Assembly: GCA_024697625.1 (NCBI GenBank)
Contig: JAILFJ010000060.1
Span: forward strand, 1-64,000
Reading direction: 5' to 3'
Source of the DNA: Oscillospiraceae bacterium
GTDB taxonomy: Bacteria > Bacillota > Clostridia > Oscillospirales > Oscillospiraceae
DNA: 64,000 nucleotides
The position numbers and the translations under genes were made by a program. The notes beneath the pieces are model-generated. The model was not told where the DNA came from. It searched no databases and worked only from the letters and a program-made list of their open reading frames with translations. How positions within the stretch are numbered: position 1 is the first letter of the stretch; every line of letters begins with the position of its first letter. Shown piece after piece: positions 26,237 to 36,013 of the stretch.

Positions 26237-27496
26237 TTATCCTGCAAGATCTTTTGTCCGGAGCAGCAGAGGGGATCCGCCCTCCTGTACGCTCTCAGGA
26301 GTGATGGTCACCTTCAGCACGCCGGTATCTGACGGTACCGTGTACATGATGTCCGTCATCACCGATTCCATGATGCTGCGCAGACCCCGCGCGCCGATCT
26401 TGCGCTCAATGGCGCGGTCGGCGATGGCTTCCAGCGCCGCCGGCTCAAACTCCAGCTCCACGCCGTCCATCTTCATGAGTTCCTGATACTGCTTCGTCAT
26501 TGCGTTCTTCGGTTCCGTGAGGATCCGGACGAGATCGTCTCTCGTCAGGGTATCCAGCGTTGCCACCACAGGCAGACGGCCGATCAGCTCCGGAATGATC
26601 CCGTACTTCAGCAGGTCATGCTGCTGCACCTGCTCGAACAGGGCACCGATGTCCTTCTCCCTGGCGTTGCCGATATCCGCGCCGAAGCCCATGCTCTTCT
26701 TCGAGGTGCGGCGTTCGATGATCTTGTCCAGCCCGTCAAAGGCACCGCCGCAGATGAACAGGATATTCGTCGTGTCAACCTGGATGAAGTCCTGGTGCGG
26801 ATGCTTTCGGCCTCCCTGGGGCGGAACGTTTGCCACCGTCCCCTCCAGCAGCTTCAGCAGCGCCTGCTGCACTCCCTCGCCCGACACGTCGCGGGTGATG
26901 GAGGTGTTCTCGGATTTTCTGGCGATCTTGTCGATCTCGTCGATATAGATAATCCCGCGCTGAGCCCGCTCGACGTCATAGTCCGCGGCCTGCAGGAGCT
27001 TGACGATCACGTTCTCCACGTCCTCGCCGACATAGCCCGCCTCTGTCAGGGTGGTCGCATCCGCGATTGCAAAGGGCACATCCAGCATCTTTGCCATGGT
27101 CTGGGCGAAGAGGGTCTTGCCGCTGCCCGTCGGTCCGATCAGCAGGATGTTGCTCTTCTGGAGCTCAACTGTGTCCGTCTTTCTCCTCAGGATTCTCTTG
27201 TAATGATTGTAGACCGCCACCGCAAGAGCTTTTTTTGCTCTCTCCTGTCCGATCACATACTCGTCCAGCCTGGATTTGATCTGCATCGGTTTCGGAAGCC
27301 TGTCGAAAACGAGGGGCAGTCCGTCGTATCCGCTGGTCTCCTCCTCTGTGACCCTCTCGCCGATGATGCTCATGCACATCCGGACGCAGTCGTCACAGAT
27401 ATAGCTCCCGTTCCCCGCGATCAGGCGGTTTACCAGAGCCTGCGGCTTCCCGCAGAATGAACAGCGCAGACTGCGCCGATCGTCACTTTTTGCCAT
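26237..27496 (-). CDS. clpX: ATP-dependent Clp protease ATPase subunit ClpX
   Basis: 419 residues: N-terminal C4 zinc finger (CSFCGKPQ ... ICDDC), AAA+ domain with Walker A GPTGSGKT near 119, Walker [12 protein letters not shown], and the IGF-like loop region GFGADIG for ClpP docking. Unfolds tagged substrates and feeds ClpP, encoded 43 bases upstream. Confidence 0.97.
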   Translation of the reverse strand: MAKSDDRRSLRCSFCGKPQALVNRLIAGNGSYICDDCVRMCMSIIGERVTEEETSGYDGLPLVFDRLPKPMQIKSRLDEYVIGQERAKKALAVAVYNHYKRILRRKTDTVELQKSNILLIGPTGSGKTLFAQTMAKMLDVPFAIADATTLTEAGYVGEDVENVIVKLLQAADYDVERAQRGIIYIDEIDKIARKSENTSITRDVSGEGVQQALLKLLEGTVANVPPQGGRKHPHQDFIQVDTTNILFICGGAFDGLDKIIERRTSKKSMGFGADIGNAREKDIGALFEQVQQHDLLKYGIIPELIGRLPVVATLDTLTRDDLVRILTEPKNAMTKQYQELMKMDGVELEFEPAALEAIADRAIERKIGARGLRSIMESVMTDIMYTVPSDTGVLKVTITPESVQEGGSPLLLRTKDLAG

Positions 27497-27539
27497 GCTG
27501 TCACTCCTGTATGCTTAGTCAGTCAGATCACTGTGCTGT

Positions 27540-28121
27540 TCAGCGCTTCGTGATCACCTGGTCGATGATCCCGTAGTTCAGGGCTTCCTCCGCGGTCATG
27601 AAATGGTCGCGCTCGCAGTCTCTCTCGATTTCCTCCACCGGCTTTCCGGTGTTGGACGCGAGGATCTCGTTCAGGCGCTTCTTGATCCGCAGAATGTGCT
27701 CCGCCTGGATCTGAATGTCTGTCGCCTGTCCGCGGCTTCCGCCGGACGGCTGGTGGATCATGATCTCGCTGTTCGGAAGCGCAATCCGCTTGCCCTTCGC
27801 CCCCGACGAGAGCAGAAAGGCTCCCATGGAGGCCGCCATGCCGATACAGATCGTCGAGACATCGGGCTTGATGTACTGCATGGTGTCGTAGATCGCAAGT
27901 CCCGAGGTAACACTGCCGCCTGGGCTGTTGATATAGAACTGAATATCCTTGTCCGGATCCTGCGCCTCCAGAAACAGAAGCTGTGCCACCACCAGACTCG
28001 CCGTGGTGTCGTTCACCTCTTCGGACAGCATGACAATCCGGTCATTCAGCAGCCGGGAAAAGATGTCGTAGGAGCGCTCGCCGCGGCTTGTCTGCTCTAC
28101 GACATAGGGGATGAAGCTCAT
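27540..28121 (-). CDS. clpP: ATP-dependent Clp protease proteolytic subunit ClpP
   Basis: 193 residues. Catalytic triad visible: Ser in [11 protein letters not shown], His in IMIHQPSGG, Asp in the [13 protein letters not shown] segment. Forms the tetradecameric chamber used by ClpX. Start overlaps the tig stop (ATGA). Confidence 0.97.
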   Translation of the reverse strand: MSFIPYVVEQTSRGERSYDIFSRLLNDRIVMLSEEVNDTTASLVVAQLLFLEAQDPDKDIQFYINSPGGSVTSGLAIYDTMQYIKPDVSTICIGMAASMGAFLLSSGAKGKRIALPNSEIMIHQPSGGSRGQATDIQIQAEHILRIKKRLNEILASNTGKPVEEIERDCERDHFMTAEEALNYGIIDQVITKR

Positions 28122-29473
28122 TCAGCGCTCTCCTCAGCGGCGGCCGGCTCTTCCGAAGGCTCTGCTTTTTCCTCAGCCGGCTCCTCCGGTTTGTCGGTGG
28201 CTACCGCGCTCTCCAGGATCAGATCCATGGCCTTCTTTCTGGCAAGCTCTTCCTTCAGGAAGTCTTCGCCAAAGTAGCGCTTCACGTCTTCGACCTCCGC
28301 GCCGAGCCGCTCCGCGGTCTCTTTGCAGTAGGCCTCAAGGGCCTCCTCATCCGGCTCAATCGCCTCTGCCTTTGCCACTGCCTCCAGCAGAAGCTCCGTC
28401 TTCACCTGGGCCTCTGCGCCGGGCCGTACCGAGAAAGCGAGGGTCTGTTCATTCATGCCGAAGAGCTTCAGAAGCTCCGCTCTGCTCATGTCCATGCCGT
28501 TCATGCCGAACTGCGCGGCGTAGTTGCGGAGGAACTCATCGACCTTCGCCTCGATCATGACCTGCGGAACCTCGACGGTCATGGCCTCACAGGCCTTGCG
28601 GATCACCTCGTCCTTGAAGGTGCTCTCATTCTGATCGTCCGCCTTCTTCTGCAGGCCGCTGCGCACATCCGCCTTATATTCCTCAAAGGTGTCAAACTCC
28701 GAGACGTCTTTGGCAAATTCGTCGTCCAGCTCCGGATACTCCGGTGCGCTGACTTCATTCATAACGATATGGAAAACAACGGCTTTGCCTGCGAGGTTCT
28801 CAGCATAGTCCTCCGGGAAGGTGATATCGATGTCCTTCTCCTCACCGGCGCTCATGCCGACGAGCTGTTCCTCAAATCCGGGAACAAAGGAGCCGGAGCC
28901 AAGCTCGAGGGAATGACCCTCAGCCTCGCCGCCCTCGAACGGTTCGCCGTTCAGGAAGCCTTTGAAGTCGATGTCAACCGTGTCGCCCATCTCCGCCGGA
29001 CGCTCAACGTTCAGCATACGGGCGTTGCGCTTGCGTACGGACGCAATCTCCGCATCCACCGCCTCGTCGCTGACCGTCTCGCTCGCCCGGTATGCCTCGA
29101 TGCCCTTGTAGGCGCCGAGCGTGACCTCGGGATAGGTGGTGACGTCAAAGCTGAACTCGACGGTTTTCTCATCCGTGACGTTGACATCCTTGATGCGCGG
29201 CTGGCCGACGACGCGGAGCTCTGTTTCCTTTACGCCCAGCTCATAGGCCTCCGGAGCCAGATCGTCCATCGCGTCCTGATAGAAGACTTCTTTTCCGTAC
29301 ATGCCCTCGATGATCTGCCGGGGGGCCTTGCCCTTGCGGAAGCCGGGGATATAGATATCCTTCTTATTTTTCAGATAGGCAGCCTGAACGGCTTTTTCAA
29401 ATTCCGCCGCATCGGACGCCACTGTGAAGACAGCGTTATTATGCTCGTTTTTCTCAACATTTTTCAGAATCAT
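28118..29473 (-). CDS. tig: Trigger factor, ribosome-associated chaperone and prolyl isomerase
   Basis: 451 residues: N-terminal ribosome-binding domain with the [10 protein letters not shown] signature (residues 45-54), central FKBP domain ([20 protein letters not shown]), and a helical C-terminal chaperone domain ending in an acidic Glu/Ala-rich tail. Strong AGGAGGAAG before the ATG. First gene of tig-clpP-clpX. Confidence 0.95.
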   Translation of the reverse strand: MILKNVEKNEHNNAVFTVASDAAEFEKAVQAAYLKNKKDIYIPGFRKGKAPRQIIEGMYGKEVFYQDAMDDLAPEAYELGVKETELRVVGQPRIKDVNVTDEKTVEFSFDVTTYPEVTLGAYKGIEAYRASETVSDEAVDAEIASVRKRNARMLNVERPAEMGDTVDIDFKGFLNGEPFEGGEAEGHSLELGSGSFVPGFEEQLVGMSAGEEKDIDITFPEDYAENLAGKAVVFHIVMNEVSAPEYPELDDEFAKDVSEFDTFEEYKADVRSGLQKKADDQNESTFKDEVIRKACEAMTVEVPQVMIEAKVDEFLRNYAAQFGMNGMDMSRAELLKLFGMNEQTLAFSVRPGAEAQVKTELLLEAVAKAEAIEPDEEALEAYCKETAERLGAEVEDVKRYFGEDFLKEELARKKAMDLILESAVATDKPEEPAEEKAEPSEEPAAAEESAE

Positions 29474-29508
29474 AGTGTTCTTCCTCCTAAATCAGCACAT
29501 GCTGTCGT

Positions 29509-29537
29509 ATCATAACAGATTTCAGTCATAAAATCAA
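29509..29537 (-). promoter_or_regulatory. Promoter of tig-clpP-clpX
   Basis: TTGATT, 17 bases, TATGAT on the minus strand, giving a leader of about 28 bases to the tig ATG. No CtsR-like repeat is seen. Confidence 0.65.
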
Positions 29538-29587
29538 TGACAAAATACGGCTTTTCGGGGGAAATTTCGCGCCTGTCGGTTCTGTTT

Positions 29588-30139
29588 TCAGGTCTGCCCG
29601 TCAATCAGCCTTCCGAGCTCCCGCACCGCCTGCGCCGGATCGTCGCTGCAGATTCTCAGATCACAGAAGTCCGAGATTGCTCTCTGTTTCTCCGCCAGTT
29701 CCATTCTGGCCGAAACTTCAAAGCGGCTTCTTGCGGTCTTTTCGTAGCGCTGTCGGAGGATCGCCGGGTCTGACGGTTCAACATAGACGCAGACCGCCTC
29801 CGGCATGTTGGCCTTGAGTCGGGCGGCGCGCTCGGGCTCCAGGTTCAGGACAACATTCTTTCCGGCGTCGAGCTGTTCCTGCACCAGTCTCCTTGAAGTG
29901 CCGTAGTCGTTTCCGGCAAACTCGGTATGCTCCAGCAGGTCTCCGCTCTCCTCGAGAGCTTTCCATCCGTCCAGATCAAAGAAGAAGAATCCGACGCCGT
30001 CCCGCTCGCCCTCCTTCATCTTTCTCGCCGTAACCGGAACAACAGCGCCGATATCGTCCCTGTTCTCCAGCACCCGGCTTACAATCTCCTTCAGTCCCGC
30101 TCCGGACGGGCCGGAGACGACAAACAGTTTTTTCATCAT
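29588..30139 (-). CDS. Guanylate kinase-like protein with altered P-loop
   Basis: 183 residues from ATG at 30139 (GGGAGG 9 bases upstream). The fold signature is that of Gmk: LFVVSGPSGAG at the start, TARKMKEGERDGVGFFFF, GDLLEHTEFAGNDYGTS and DAGKNVVLNLEPERA. The phosphate-binding loop, however, reads GPSGAGLKE where active enzymes have GPSGAGKST: Leu16 replaces the Walker lysine, with Lys17 one place late. The lid region also deviates. It is either an inactive nucleotide-binding paralogue or an enzyme of changed specificity. A second, normal gmk elsewhere in the genome is expected. Confidence 0.75.
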   Translation of the reverse strand: MMKKLFVVSGPSGAGLKEIVSRVLENRDDIGAVVPVTARKMKEGERDGVGFFFFDLDGWKALEESGDLLEHTEFAGNDYGTSRRLVQEQLDAGKNVVLNLEPERAARLKANMPEAVCVYVEPSDPAILRQRYEKTARSRFEVSARMELAEKQRAISDFCDLRICSDDPAQAVRELGRLIDGQT

Positions 30140-30178
30140 TTCTTTCTGCCTCCCTGTACAGGCGTTTTCGTTTGAAAA

Positions 30179-30209
30179 GCCGGGCAGCCTCTTCTGAGAG
30201 TTGCCCGGC
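30179..30209 (-). terminator. Terminator of the flavoprotein operon
   Basis: GCCGGGCA / TGCCCGGC perfect 8-bp stem with a 15-base loop, followed on the minus strand by TTTTC, about 50 bases after the reductase stop. Confidence 0.75.
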
Positions 30210-30256
30210 ATTCTTTGGGCAGATCTGTTCGGATCCTGTCTGCCCGCCTTTTCGGC

Positions 30257-31447
30257 TTACATAATGGGGATCTTGATCTTCAGGTCGCTGAGAGGCCAGG
30301 AGGAGCAGGCGTGGAACCAGCCCATCTCCTTGTCCATACGCCGGCGGCCGTCCCCGATCGGTGAGACGAAGATCTCGCCGGAGAGCAGATGGCTGCGGCA
30401 GAAGCCGCACTCGCCGTTGCGGCAGTGGGTGTCGATGGCGATCCCGGCGCGCTCGAGCGCCACAGTCACAGGCTCTGCCGCACTGGCTTCGATCACGTCT
30501 TCATGGATGCCGCGCACAACCGTAATCTTGAAGGTCTTCTTCTCCGTCCCCTTGGGATAACCCGGCAGGGTGGATACATCCGCCGGGTTGTTTACCACAT
30601 CGTGGCGGAAGCGGCGGACAGGCACTCCCATCTCATCCAGCGCAGCCTTCACGAAACGGAACATCGGCAGCGGCCCGCAGAACATATAGGTGCAGTCCGG
30701 TGTGGAATACTTCTCGATGATCTCGCGGGTGATGAAGCCCTTCTCTCCCTCCCATTCCGGTTCGTCGGAGAGGACGTGGACGACCTTTACATCCGGGCAG
30801 GCCTTTTCGACCGCCTCCAGCTCGTCTCTGAGGACAATGTCATTGGCCTTGACCGAGCCGTAGAGAATCGTGAGCTTCACGCCCTTCATCTTCCCACAGG
30901 CAATTTCCTTTGCCATCGAATAGAACGGCGTGATGCCGCTGCCGCCTGCAAGTGCGACCAGCTCTCTGCTGTCACGCAGCGGTTCCCAGTAGAAGAATCC
31001 GAAAGGCAGCGCGCCTTCCAGCTCATCCCCGACCTTCACATTCTCAAACAGATAGTCCGGGACAAAGTAGGGCACGTTGCGCCGCACCGTAATCTCAAAG
31101 AAGGGGTGATCCCCTCTCGCCTCAAAAGGTGCGGAGGAGATGGTATACGGTCTGGACAGCACGCTGTCGCCGATCTTCAGACGGAAATTCACATACTGGC
31201 CGCTCTGGAAGGGCGGAATGGGTCCGTCGACCGACTCAAAGCGGAACACGCGGGAACTCAGGGATGCGTCCCGGATCTCCGTCACCCGGAAGGTCATGTG
31301 CTCCGGATGGAGAAGATCCGCCACCTCGCGGATCGGGTCTCTCGGGTCGGCCACAGGAGAACCCTTGCCGAAATTCTCCTCTCTCAGCCTGGTTACGCGG
31401 GAAGCCCCGCCGACATCCTGCAGGAAGCCCTTTACCTTTATGCTCAT
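30257..31447 (-). CDS. Flavin/2Fe-2S oxidoreductase (ferredoxin-NAD(P) reductase type with C-terminal ferredoxin)
   Basis: 396 residues. FAD-binding barrel with SRPYTISSAP, NAD(P)-binding part with VALAGGSGITPFYSM and YMFCGPLPMF, and a C-terminal plant-type 2Fe-2S domain with CRNGECGFC (343-351) and a fourth Cys near 380. It should pass electrons from NAD(P)H through FAD to the 2Fe-2S centre, as in phenol-hydroxylase or CntB-type reductases. An extra ~50 residues precede the FAD domain. It overlaps the CrtI-like gene by 4 bases, so it is the natural electron donor for that flavoprotein. Confidence 0.88.
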   Translation of the reverse strand: MSIKVKGFLQDVGGASRVTRLREENFGKGSPVADPRDPIREVADLLHPEHMTFRVTEIRDASLSSRVFRFESVDGPIPPFQSGQYVNFRLKIGDSVLSRPYTISSAPFEARGDHPFFEITVRRNVPYFVPDYLFENVKVGDELEGALPFGFFYWEPLRDSRELVALAGGSGITPFYSMAKEIACGKMKGVKLTILYGSVKANDIVLRDELEAVEKACPDVKVVHVLSDEPEWEGEKGFITREIIEKYSTPDCTYMFCGPLPMFRFVKAALDEMGVPVRRFRHDVVNNPADVSTLPGYPKGTEKKTFKITVVRGIHEDVIEASAAEPVTVALERAGIAIDTHCRNGECGFCRSHLLSGEIFVSPIGDGRRRMDKEMGWFHACSSWPLSDLKIKIPIM

Positions 31448-32997
31448 TTCTTCGCAGCCTCCTTCTTCTCAAGATCCTCCCGTACGCCCTTTGCGGCGGC
31501 ACGGCCGTTTGTGATCTGCGGCCCCATTCCGTCGCCGGACATGCCGTGTGCTCCGGCAAACTCCAGGCCCTCGATGAAGTGATCCTTCTCCTTCATCTGC
31601 AGTCTTGCGACCGCGTGGTCTTCCATCGAGTGGAGATAGCCGTAGATGTTGCCTTTCCACGCACCCAGATAGTGCGAAACCGTCATCGGGGTGGTTACCT
31701 CGATCTCGGTGATGCGGTTCCGGAAATCGACTTTCGTGATCTTGATGCACTCATCGATCATCTCCGAAGCCAGCCGGCGCTTGAGGTCGAAGTATTCCTC
31801 AGGCTTTACGTCCTCAAAAGGTTCGGAAGGAACCAGGGCCGTGATGGAGAGCTGGGTATAACCTTCCGGAAGGGTCGGGTTGGCGTAGTTGAGGCAGATC
31901 GTGGTGATGTAATTGTACGGCTCGGTGAGGTTCGAGTAGTTCTCCCAGATCTCGTTGGTGTCCATGGTGGTCCCCGAGAAGGTGGAATAGTTGATGATGC
32001 CGTTCTCTTCCGGGGTGCCCTCAATCACCATGATGACGGAAACCGGGGTAACCGAGAGCTTGCGGTTGTTGATCATGCGGATGGCGCCGGTCGGCACTTC
32101 GCTCAGCGGTTCAATCATCTGGCTGTATACCCTGTTGGGATAGGGTCCGGAGATGACGTAATCGCAGTGGATTTCATCCCCGCGGGCTGTGCGCACGCCG
32201 TAGACCTTGCCGTTTTTGACCAGGATCTTCTCGACTTCCTGGTTGAACTCGTACTGTGCGCCGTTTTCTTCGCACTTGGCCTGCAGCTTCATGCTCATCT
32301 CATGGCTGAAGCCCCGGCAGACATAGGAGCCGGTAAAGTAGTCGGCCATCAGGAACGCATAAATCGTAAACGGCAGATCGTCCATGCGGTTGCCGACGTA
32401 GATCCAGTACGGAGTCAGCATCTCCACAGCCTTTTTCGGAAGGCCGAAGGTGTTGATCACCTCTGTCGCCGTGTAGCCTACGGTCTTCACAAAGTCCGGA
32501 TGCTTCAGCAGCATCTGCACCTTGCTCATGGGTGTGACGGAGAGGATGTTCATGCTGTCGTAAACCCTGCGGCACAGCAGCATCAGCTCGTGGACCTTCT
32601 CGTAGGTGCCGGGGCAGACTTCGTCGATCTCCTTCGCCACGGTGGTGTAGCTGTCGTCATAGTCGTGATGCAGGATTTTGTCGATGCCGGAATTCGGCAG
32701 TGCAACACGGTAGCATTCATTCACCGGCAGCCAGTCGATGTCCACTCCCATGTCTTCAAAGAACTGGCCGACCTTCAGCCGCTTGCCCGGACGTCCGATC
32801 GACATCATCTCATGCAGCGTCGCTTCGATCTCGAAGCCGTTGCGCACAAAGTCGGTGGCGAGGCCGCCGGGCATATTGTGCTTCTCGAGAATCAGAATGT
32901 CCTTGATTCCCCAGGCCTGCAGCTGCAGGCAGGCGGACATGCCGGCCAGTGCGCCGCCTATTATGACGACGTCATAATGGTCTTTGTAGAATTTCAT
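31444..32997 (-). CDS. Phytoene desaturase / retinol saturase-type FAD oxidoreductase
   Basis: 517 residues. N-terminal dinucleotide-binding motif VVIIGGALAGMSA (10-22), EKHNMPGGL for the FAD ribose, and a C-terminal GLEFAGAHGMSGDGMGPQI segment that closes the FAD site in the CrtI/carotenoid isomerase/retinol saturase family. These enzymes add or remove hydrogen across conjugated C=C bonds of long hydrophobic chains. No carotenoid genes are nearby; the neighbours are a fatty-acid-isomerase-like flavoprotein and acyl-handling genes, so a fatty acyl substrate is more likely. Direction (saturase or desaturase) is not readable from sequence. Confidence 0.82.
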   Translation of the reverse strand: MKFYKDHYDVVIIGGALAGMSACLQLQAWGIKDILILEKHNMPGGLATDFVRNGFEIEATLHEMMSIGRPGKRLKVGQFFEDMGVDIDWLPVNECYRVALPNSGIDKILHHDYDDSYTTVAKEIDEVCPGTYEKVHELMLLCRRVYDSMNILSVTPMSKVQMLLKHPDFVKTVGYTATEVINTFGLPKKAVEMLTPYWIYVGNRMDDLPFTIYAFLMADYFTGSYVCRGFSHEMSMKLQAKCEENGAQYEFNQEVEKILVKNGKVYGVRTARGDEIHCDYVISGPYPNRVYSQMIEPLSEVPTGAIRMINNRKLSVTPVSVIMVIEGTPEENGIINYSTFSGTTMDTNEIWENYSNLTEPYNYITTICLNYANPTLPEGYTQLSITALVPSEPFEDVKPEEYFDLKRRLASEMIDECIKITKVDFRNRITEIEVTTPMTVSHYLGAWKGNIYGYLHSMEDHAVARLQMKEKDHFIEGLEFAGAHGMSGDGMGPQITNGRAAAKGVREDLEKKEAAKK

Positions 32998-33016
32998 GTA
33001 CGTTTCCTTTCAGAAA

Positions 33017-33042
33017 CAGGGACGGTAACAGGACCGTCCCTG
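33017..33042 (-). terminator. Intercistronic hairpin between the two flavoprotein genes
   Basis: CAGGGACGGT / ACCGTCCCTG perfect 10-bp stem with a 6-base loop, followed on the minus strand by TTTCTG. Probably a partial terminator or processing site setting the ratio of upstream to downstream proteins. Confidence 0.55.
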
Positions 33043-33053
33043 CAGATTCGTTA

Positions 33054-34442
33054 TCAGAAGAAGCGCTCGACCAGCTCGCGGGAATACTCCGCGGTCTCGT
33101 CCATATCGCCGAAGCTCATGACCTCTCCGGCATAGTAGGTGTCATATTTGCCCTGCATGGCCTCGACCTTGTCATACCAGCCGGCAGCATAATCTTCTGA
33201 GAAGACATGGGGGAAGTAATACACGGACCACTCGTTGATGACTTTCTTCGCGGGATTCTTCATGATCTTCAGATCATCCTGAACCATCTGGCGGCACTTG
33301 TCATACGGGATCTCCGCAGAGTTCTTATGCTTGCGCAGCGCATAGGTGGTGATGACCTGGTCGATCTCGTCCTTCCAGCGGCGGTAGTAGACCATCAGAT
33401 GGCCCAGCTTCTCCGGAACCATGTTGTCAAAGACATAGTAGGAGATCTCCGGATGATCCTCCGGTTTGGTCAGGAAGGCCTGAACATCGTAGCGCTCATA
33501 GTCGATCTTGGAGAAGAGGGCTTTCTCGTCCTCGCGGGCATCGAAATACTCGACCATGCCCTTCTGTCCGTCCGCCCGCTTGTTCGGGATGTAGAGAGGC
33601 GCCGTGACGATGATCTTGTCATACTCCTCGACCTCGCCGTTGACGGTTACGAAGACCTTGCCGTCTCTGCGCTCGACCTTGTCGATCGTGCAGTTGAGGC
33701 GGGCGGGGTGCTTCAGGTGGTCGTTCAGCTGCTCCCAGATATACTGGGTGCCTTCCTTCCAGGTCCACAGATTGACCTTCACGAAGTTCATGCAGGTCTG
33801 ATAGTCCAGATACTTCAGGACGTAGGCAGCGGGGATCTCGTCGAAGTAGCCGTAGCCAAAGGAGGTGAAAGGTCCGATCCAGATCTTCTGTACCAGGGGC
33901 ACGCCGTTCATCTCGCAGAACTCTTTGAAAGGCAACGCCAGATCCTTCAGGTTCGGGTTCTCGCCTTCAACCTTCTCCCGTCCCGGCGTGACCGCATAGC
34001 CGTCGTAGCGCCCTTCCGCGACACCGCGGTGTCCGTTCAGGTCGTATCCCTTGTACTTCGTCTCCAGAAGCTCGCCGAACTTTCTGAGCTGGCCTTTCAT
34101 CTTAAGCAGCCATGGATTCTTGATGATGTTGCCGACGCTTCTCGCAAAGGGCTCGATCACCTCACCGGCTGCGTTCTTGTAGTTGCGGTTCAGCTTCGGG
34201 CCGTCGTGGGTAATGCCGCAGAACTCCTCTACGTCATGCACCGCGTAATAGGACGGTACGCCCATAATCGCGCCCATCTCATAACGGCGGCCGTTGTAAT
34301 GCGGAGACCAGCACTTGCCGCCGACACGGTCCTGACGCTCGAGAATCGAATAATTCTCATAGCCCTTCTGCTCCAGATACATGCCTGCGCTCAGTCCGGC
34401 AGGGCCGCCGCCTACGATGCAGATGCGAATGTTTTTGTCCAT
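33054..34442 (-). CDS. Flavoprotein resembling polyenoic fatty acid isomerase (linoleate isomerase)
   Basis: 462 residues from ATG at 34442 (GGAGGAGAAAT upstream). FAD motif CIVGGGPAGLSAGMYLEQKG (8-27), ILERQDRVGGKC, then GRRYEMGAIMGVPSY. Later come FGYGYFDEIPAAYVLKYLD, GHLMVYYRRW and YYAGEVMSFGDMDE. I recognise this series as close to the polyenoic fatty acid isomerase of Cutibacterium acnes, which turns linoleate into a conjugated linoleate by an FAD-mediated hydride shift. The length is slightly greater than that enzyme. First gene of the operon; the downstream saturase-like flavoprotein and reductase could reduce its conjugated product. Assignment is from memory of the family; activity is inferred. 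Confidence 0.72.
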   Translation of the reverse strand: MDKNIRICIVGGGPAGLSAGMYLEQKGYENYSILERQDRVGGKCWSPHYNGRRYEMGAIMGVPSYYAVHDVEEFCGITHDGPKLNRNYKNAAGEVIEPFARSVGNIIKNPWLLKMKGQLRKFGELLETKYKGYDLNGHRGVAEGRYDGYAVTPGREKVEGENPNLKDLALPFKEFCEMNGVPLVQKIWIGPFTSFGYGYFDEIPAAYVLKYLDYQTCMNFVKVNLWTWKEGTQYIWEQLNDHLKHPARLNCTIDKVERRDGKVFVTVNGEVEEYDKIIVTAPLYIPNKRADGQKGMVEYFDAREDEKALFSKIDYERYDVQAFLTKPEDHPEISYYVFDNMVPEKLGHLMVYYRRWKDEIDQVITTYALRKHKNSAEIPYDKCRQMVQDDLKIMKNPAKKVINEWSVYYFPHVFSEDYAAGWYDKVEAMQGKYDTYYAGEVMSFGDMDETAEYSRELVERFF

Positions 34443-34564
34443 ATTTCTCCTCCGTTGTCTCTGTTGTAGTTTTTCAACCATGTGGAGTAATTATACAGCA
34501 AATCACACAAAAAATCACTATACAATTACAAAAAAGTGTAAGAATTATTGTAAAAAACAGAAAA

Positions 34565-34592
34565 TTGCTTTTCATTTCTATTATAATATGAT
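34565..34592 (+). promoter_or_regulatory. Candidate promoter of the ligase-ACP-thioesterase operon
   Basis: TTGCTT, 16 bases, TATGAT on the plus strand in a 180-base AT-rich divergent intergenic region. The region also has a TATAAT on the minus strand near 34490 that may serve the flavoprotein operon. No obvious operator was seen. Confidence 0.4.
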
Positions 34593-34663
34593 ATCATGTT
34601 TTCAGCATATTACGATTTTCAGGATTCTGGTATATCAAATTGAATCGGAAGGAGTGAAAACGG

Positions 34664-36013
34664 ATGCTGATGCGGTTTGACGGCTTTGAGGAACTTCTCC
34701 GGTACTGGGCAGAGGCCTCGCCGAAAAAACCCGCCCTGCTGGATTCCGGAACGGCGCTCTCTTATTCGGAACTCTGCGACAGCGTAATGCGCCGGGCTGA
34801 AGAGCTTCGGAACGGGGGAAAAAGCTGCACAGGGATTCTGTGCAACGGCAGTCTTCCCTGTGTCGTGGAGATTTTTGCGGCAAATCTTGCCGGCCTGCAG
34901 ATTGTTCTGCTGGATGAGAACTCCCCTGTTTCCCTGCTGCGCGGTCTTATCGCCTACACCGATATCGACACCCTGTGGGGTGATCCCGATCTCTGCGAGG
35001 AACTGGTCGGCTGTCTGACAGGGGGCGTCAAGGAGGGAGCCGGAAAGATTCTCTTCTTTACCTCCGGCACAACCGAGCGCTCCAAAGCCGTTGTTCTGAC
35101 CGATCATTCGCTCTGTCAGAGCGCCTGGAACGGCTCAGCCAAGCTCCCGCTCTCTGAAGACGACCGTCTGCTCTGTATGCTTCCCCTCGGACATGTGTTC
35201 GGCTTTGTCTGCGGTCTGCTCTGGGGTCTGAGCTGCGGCGCAACGGTGGCGCTCGGCCGGGGTCCGCGGCATTATCTGGACGACTGTGCATATTATCAGC
35301 CGACTGCGCTGTCGGTCGTTCCCCGGATGCTGGGCTTTCTTCTGCAGCAGGACGCGCTGAACGACGAGCTCAGGCTTCTGCTCGTCGGTGCCGGAGACTG
35401 CCCGCCGCAGCTTCTGCAGGCGGTCGGCAGCAAGGGGATCCGTGTGAGCTTCGGTTACGGTCTGACAGAGACCAGCTCCGGCGTTGCGATCTCCGTCGGC
35501 GGAGATCCCTATGCCATGGAAGTGTGCCCGGATGATATCATCACCATCGCGGAAGACGGCGAAATCCTGATTGCGGCGCCCACCTGCATGATGCAGGGCT
35601 ACTACAAGTGGCCGCAGTATACCGAAGAGGTCCTCCGCCACGGGATCCTCTCCACCGGTGACCTGGGCCATTTTGATGCTGACGGGCGTCTGCACGTAAC
35701 CGGCCGGAAGAAGGACATGCTGGTGCTCGGAGACGGGACAAAGATCTTTCTGCCGGAATATGAAGCCGGCGTAATGAAGGCCCTTGGCTATACGGAGCTG
35801 GCTGTGATTCTGCAGGACGACCGGCCGGTCCTGGTCTACTCCGGTCAGGCGGACCGAAACGAGCTTCTGGAGAAGCTCAGGCCGCTGATGCGGCATCTTC
35901 CCCGGGGTCAGCAGCTTCGGGATATTCTGATTGTGGAAGATGCTCTGCCGAGAACGGCAAGCGGAAAAATAAAACGCTGGGAACTCCAGCAGAAAGTGGG
36001 ACATAAGACATGA
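34664..36013 (+). CDS. Class I adenylate-forming (AMP-dependent) acyl ligase
   Basis: 449 residues, short for the family. A3 loop FTSGTTERSKAV near 132, A5 YGLTETSSG near 266, A7 STGDLGHFDADG near 331, A8 TGRKKDMLV and A10 RTASGKIKR with the catalytic lysine near 435. It should activate a carboxylic acid as the adenylate and transfer it to a thiol. The gene immediately downstream (ATGA overlap) is an acyl carrier protein, so that is the likely acceptor. AAGGAG sits 9 bases before the ATG. The acid may be a fatty acid, given the divergent isomerase-like gene; the specificity pocket is not readable by eye. Confidence 0.87.
   Translation: MLMRFDGFEELLRYWAEASPKKPALLDSGTALSYSELCDSVMRRAEELRNGGKSCTGILCNGSLPCVVEIFAANLAGLQIVLLDENSPVSLLRGLIAYTDIDTLWGDPDLCEELVGCLTGGVKEGAGKILFFTSGTTERSKAVVLTDHSLCQSAWNGSAKLPLSEDDRLLCMLPLGHVFGFVCGLLWGLSCGATVALGRGPRHYLDDCAYYQPTALSVVPRMLGFLLQQDALNDELRLLLVGAGDCPPQLLQAVGSKGIRVSFGYGLTETSSGVAISVGGDPYAMEVCPDDIITIAEDGEILIAAPTCMMQGYYKWPQYTEEVLRHGILSTGDLGHFDADGRLHVTGRKKDMLVLGDGTKIFLPEYEAGVMKALGYTELAVILQDDRPVLVYSGQADRNELLEKLRPLMRHLPRGQQLRDILIVEDALPRTASGKIKRWELQQKVGHKT

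Noticed and set aside
31444..32997. Assignment to carotenoid synthesis
   Set aside because: No crtB, crtE or other carotenoid genes are nearby; the neighbours handle acyl chains.
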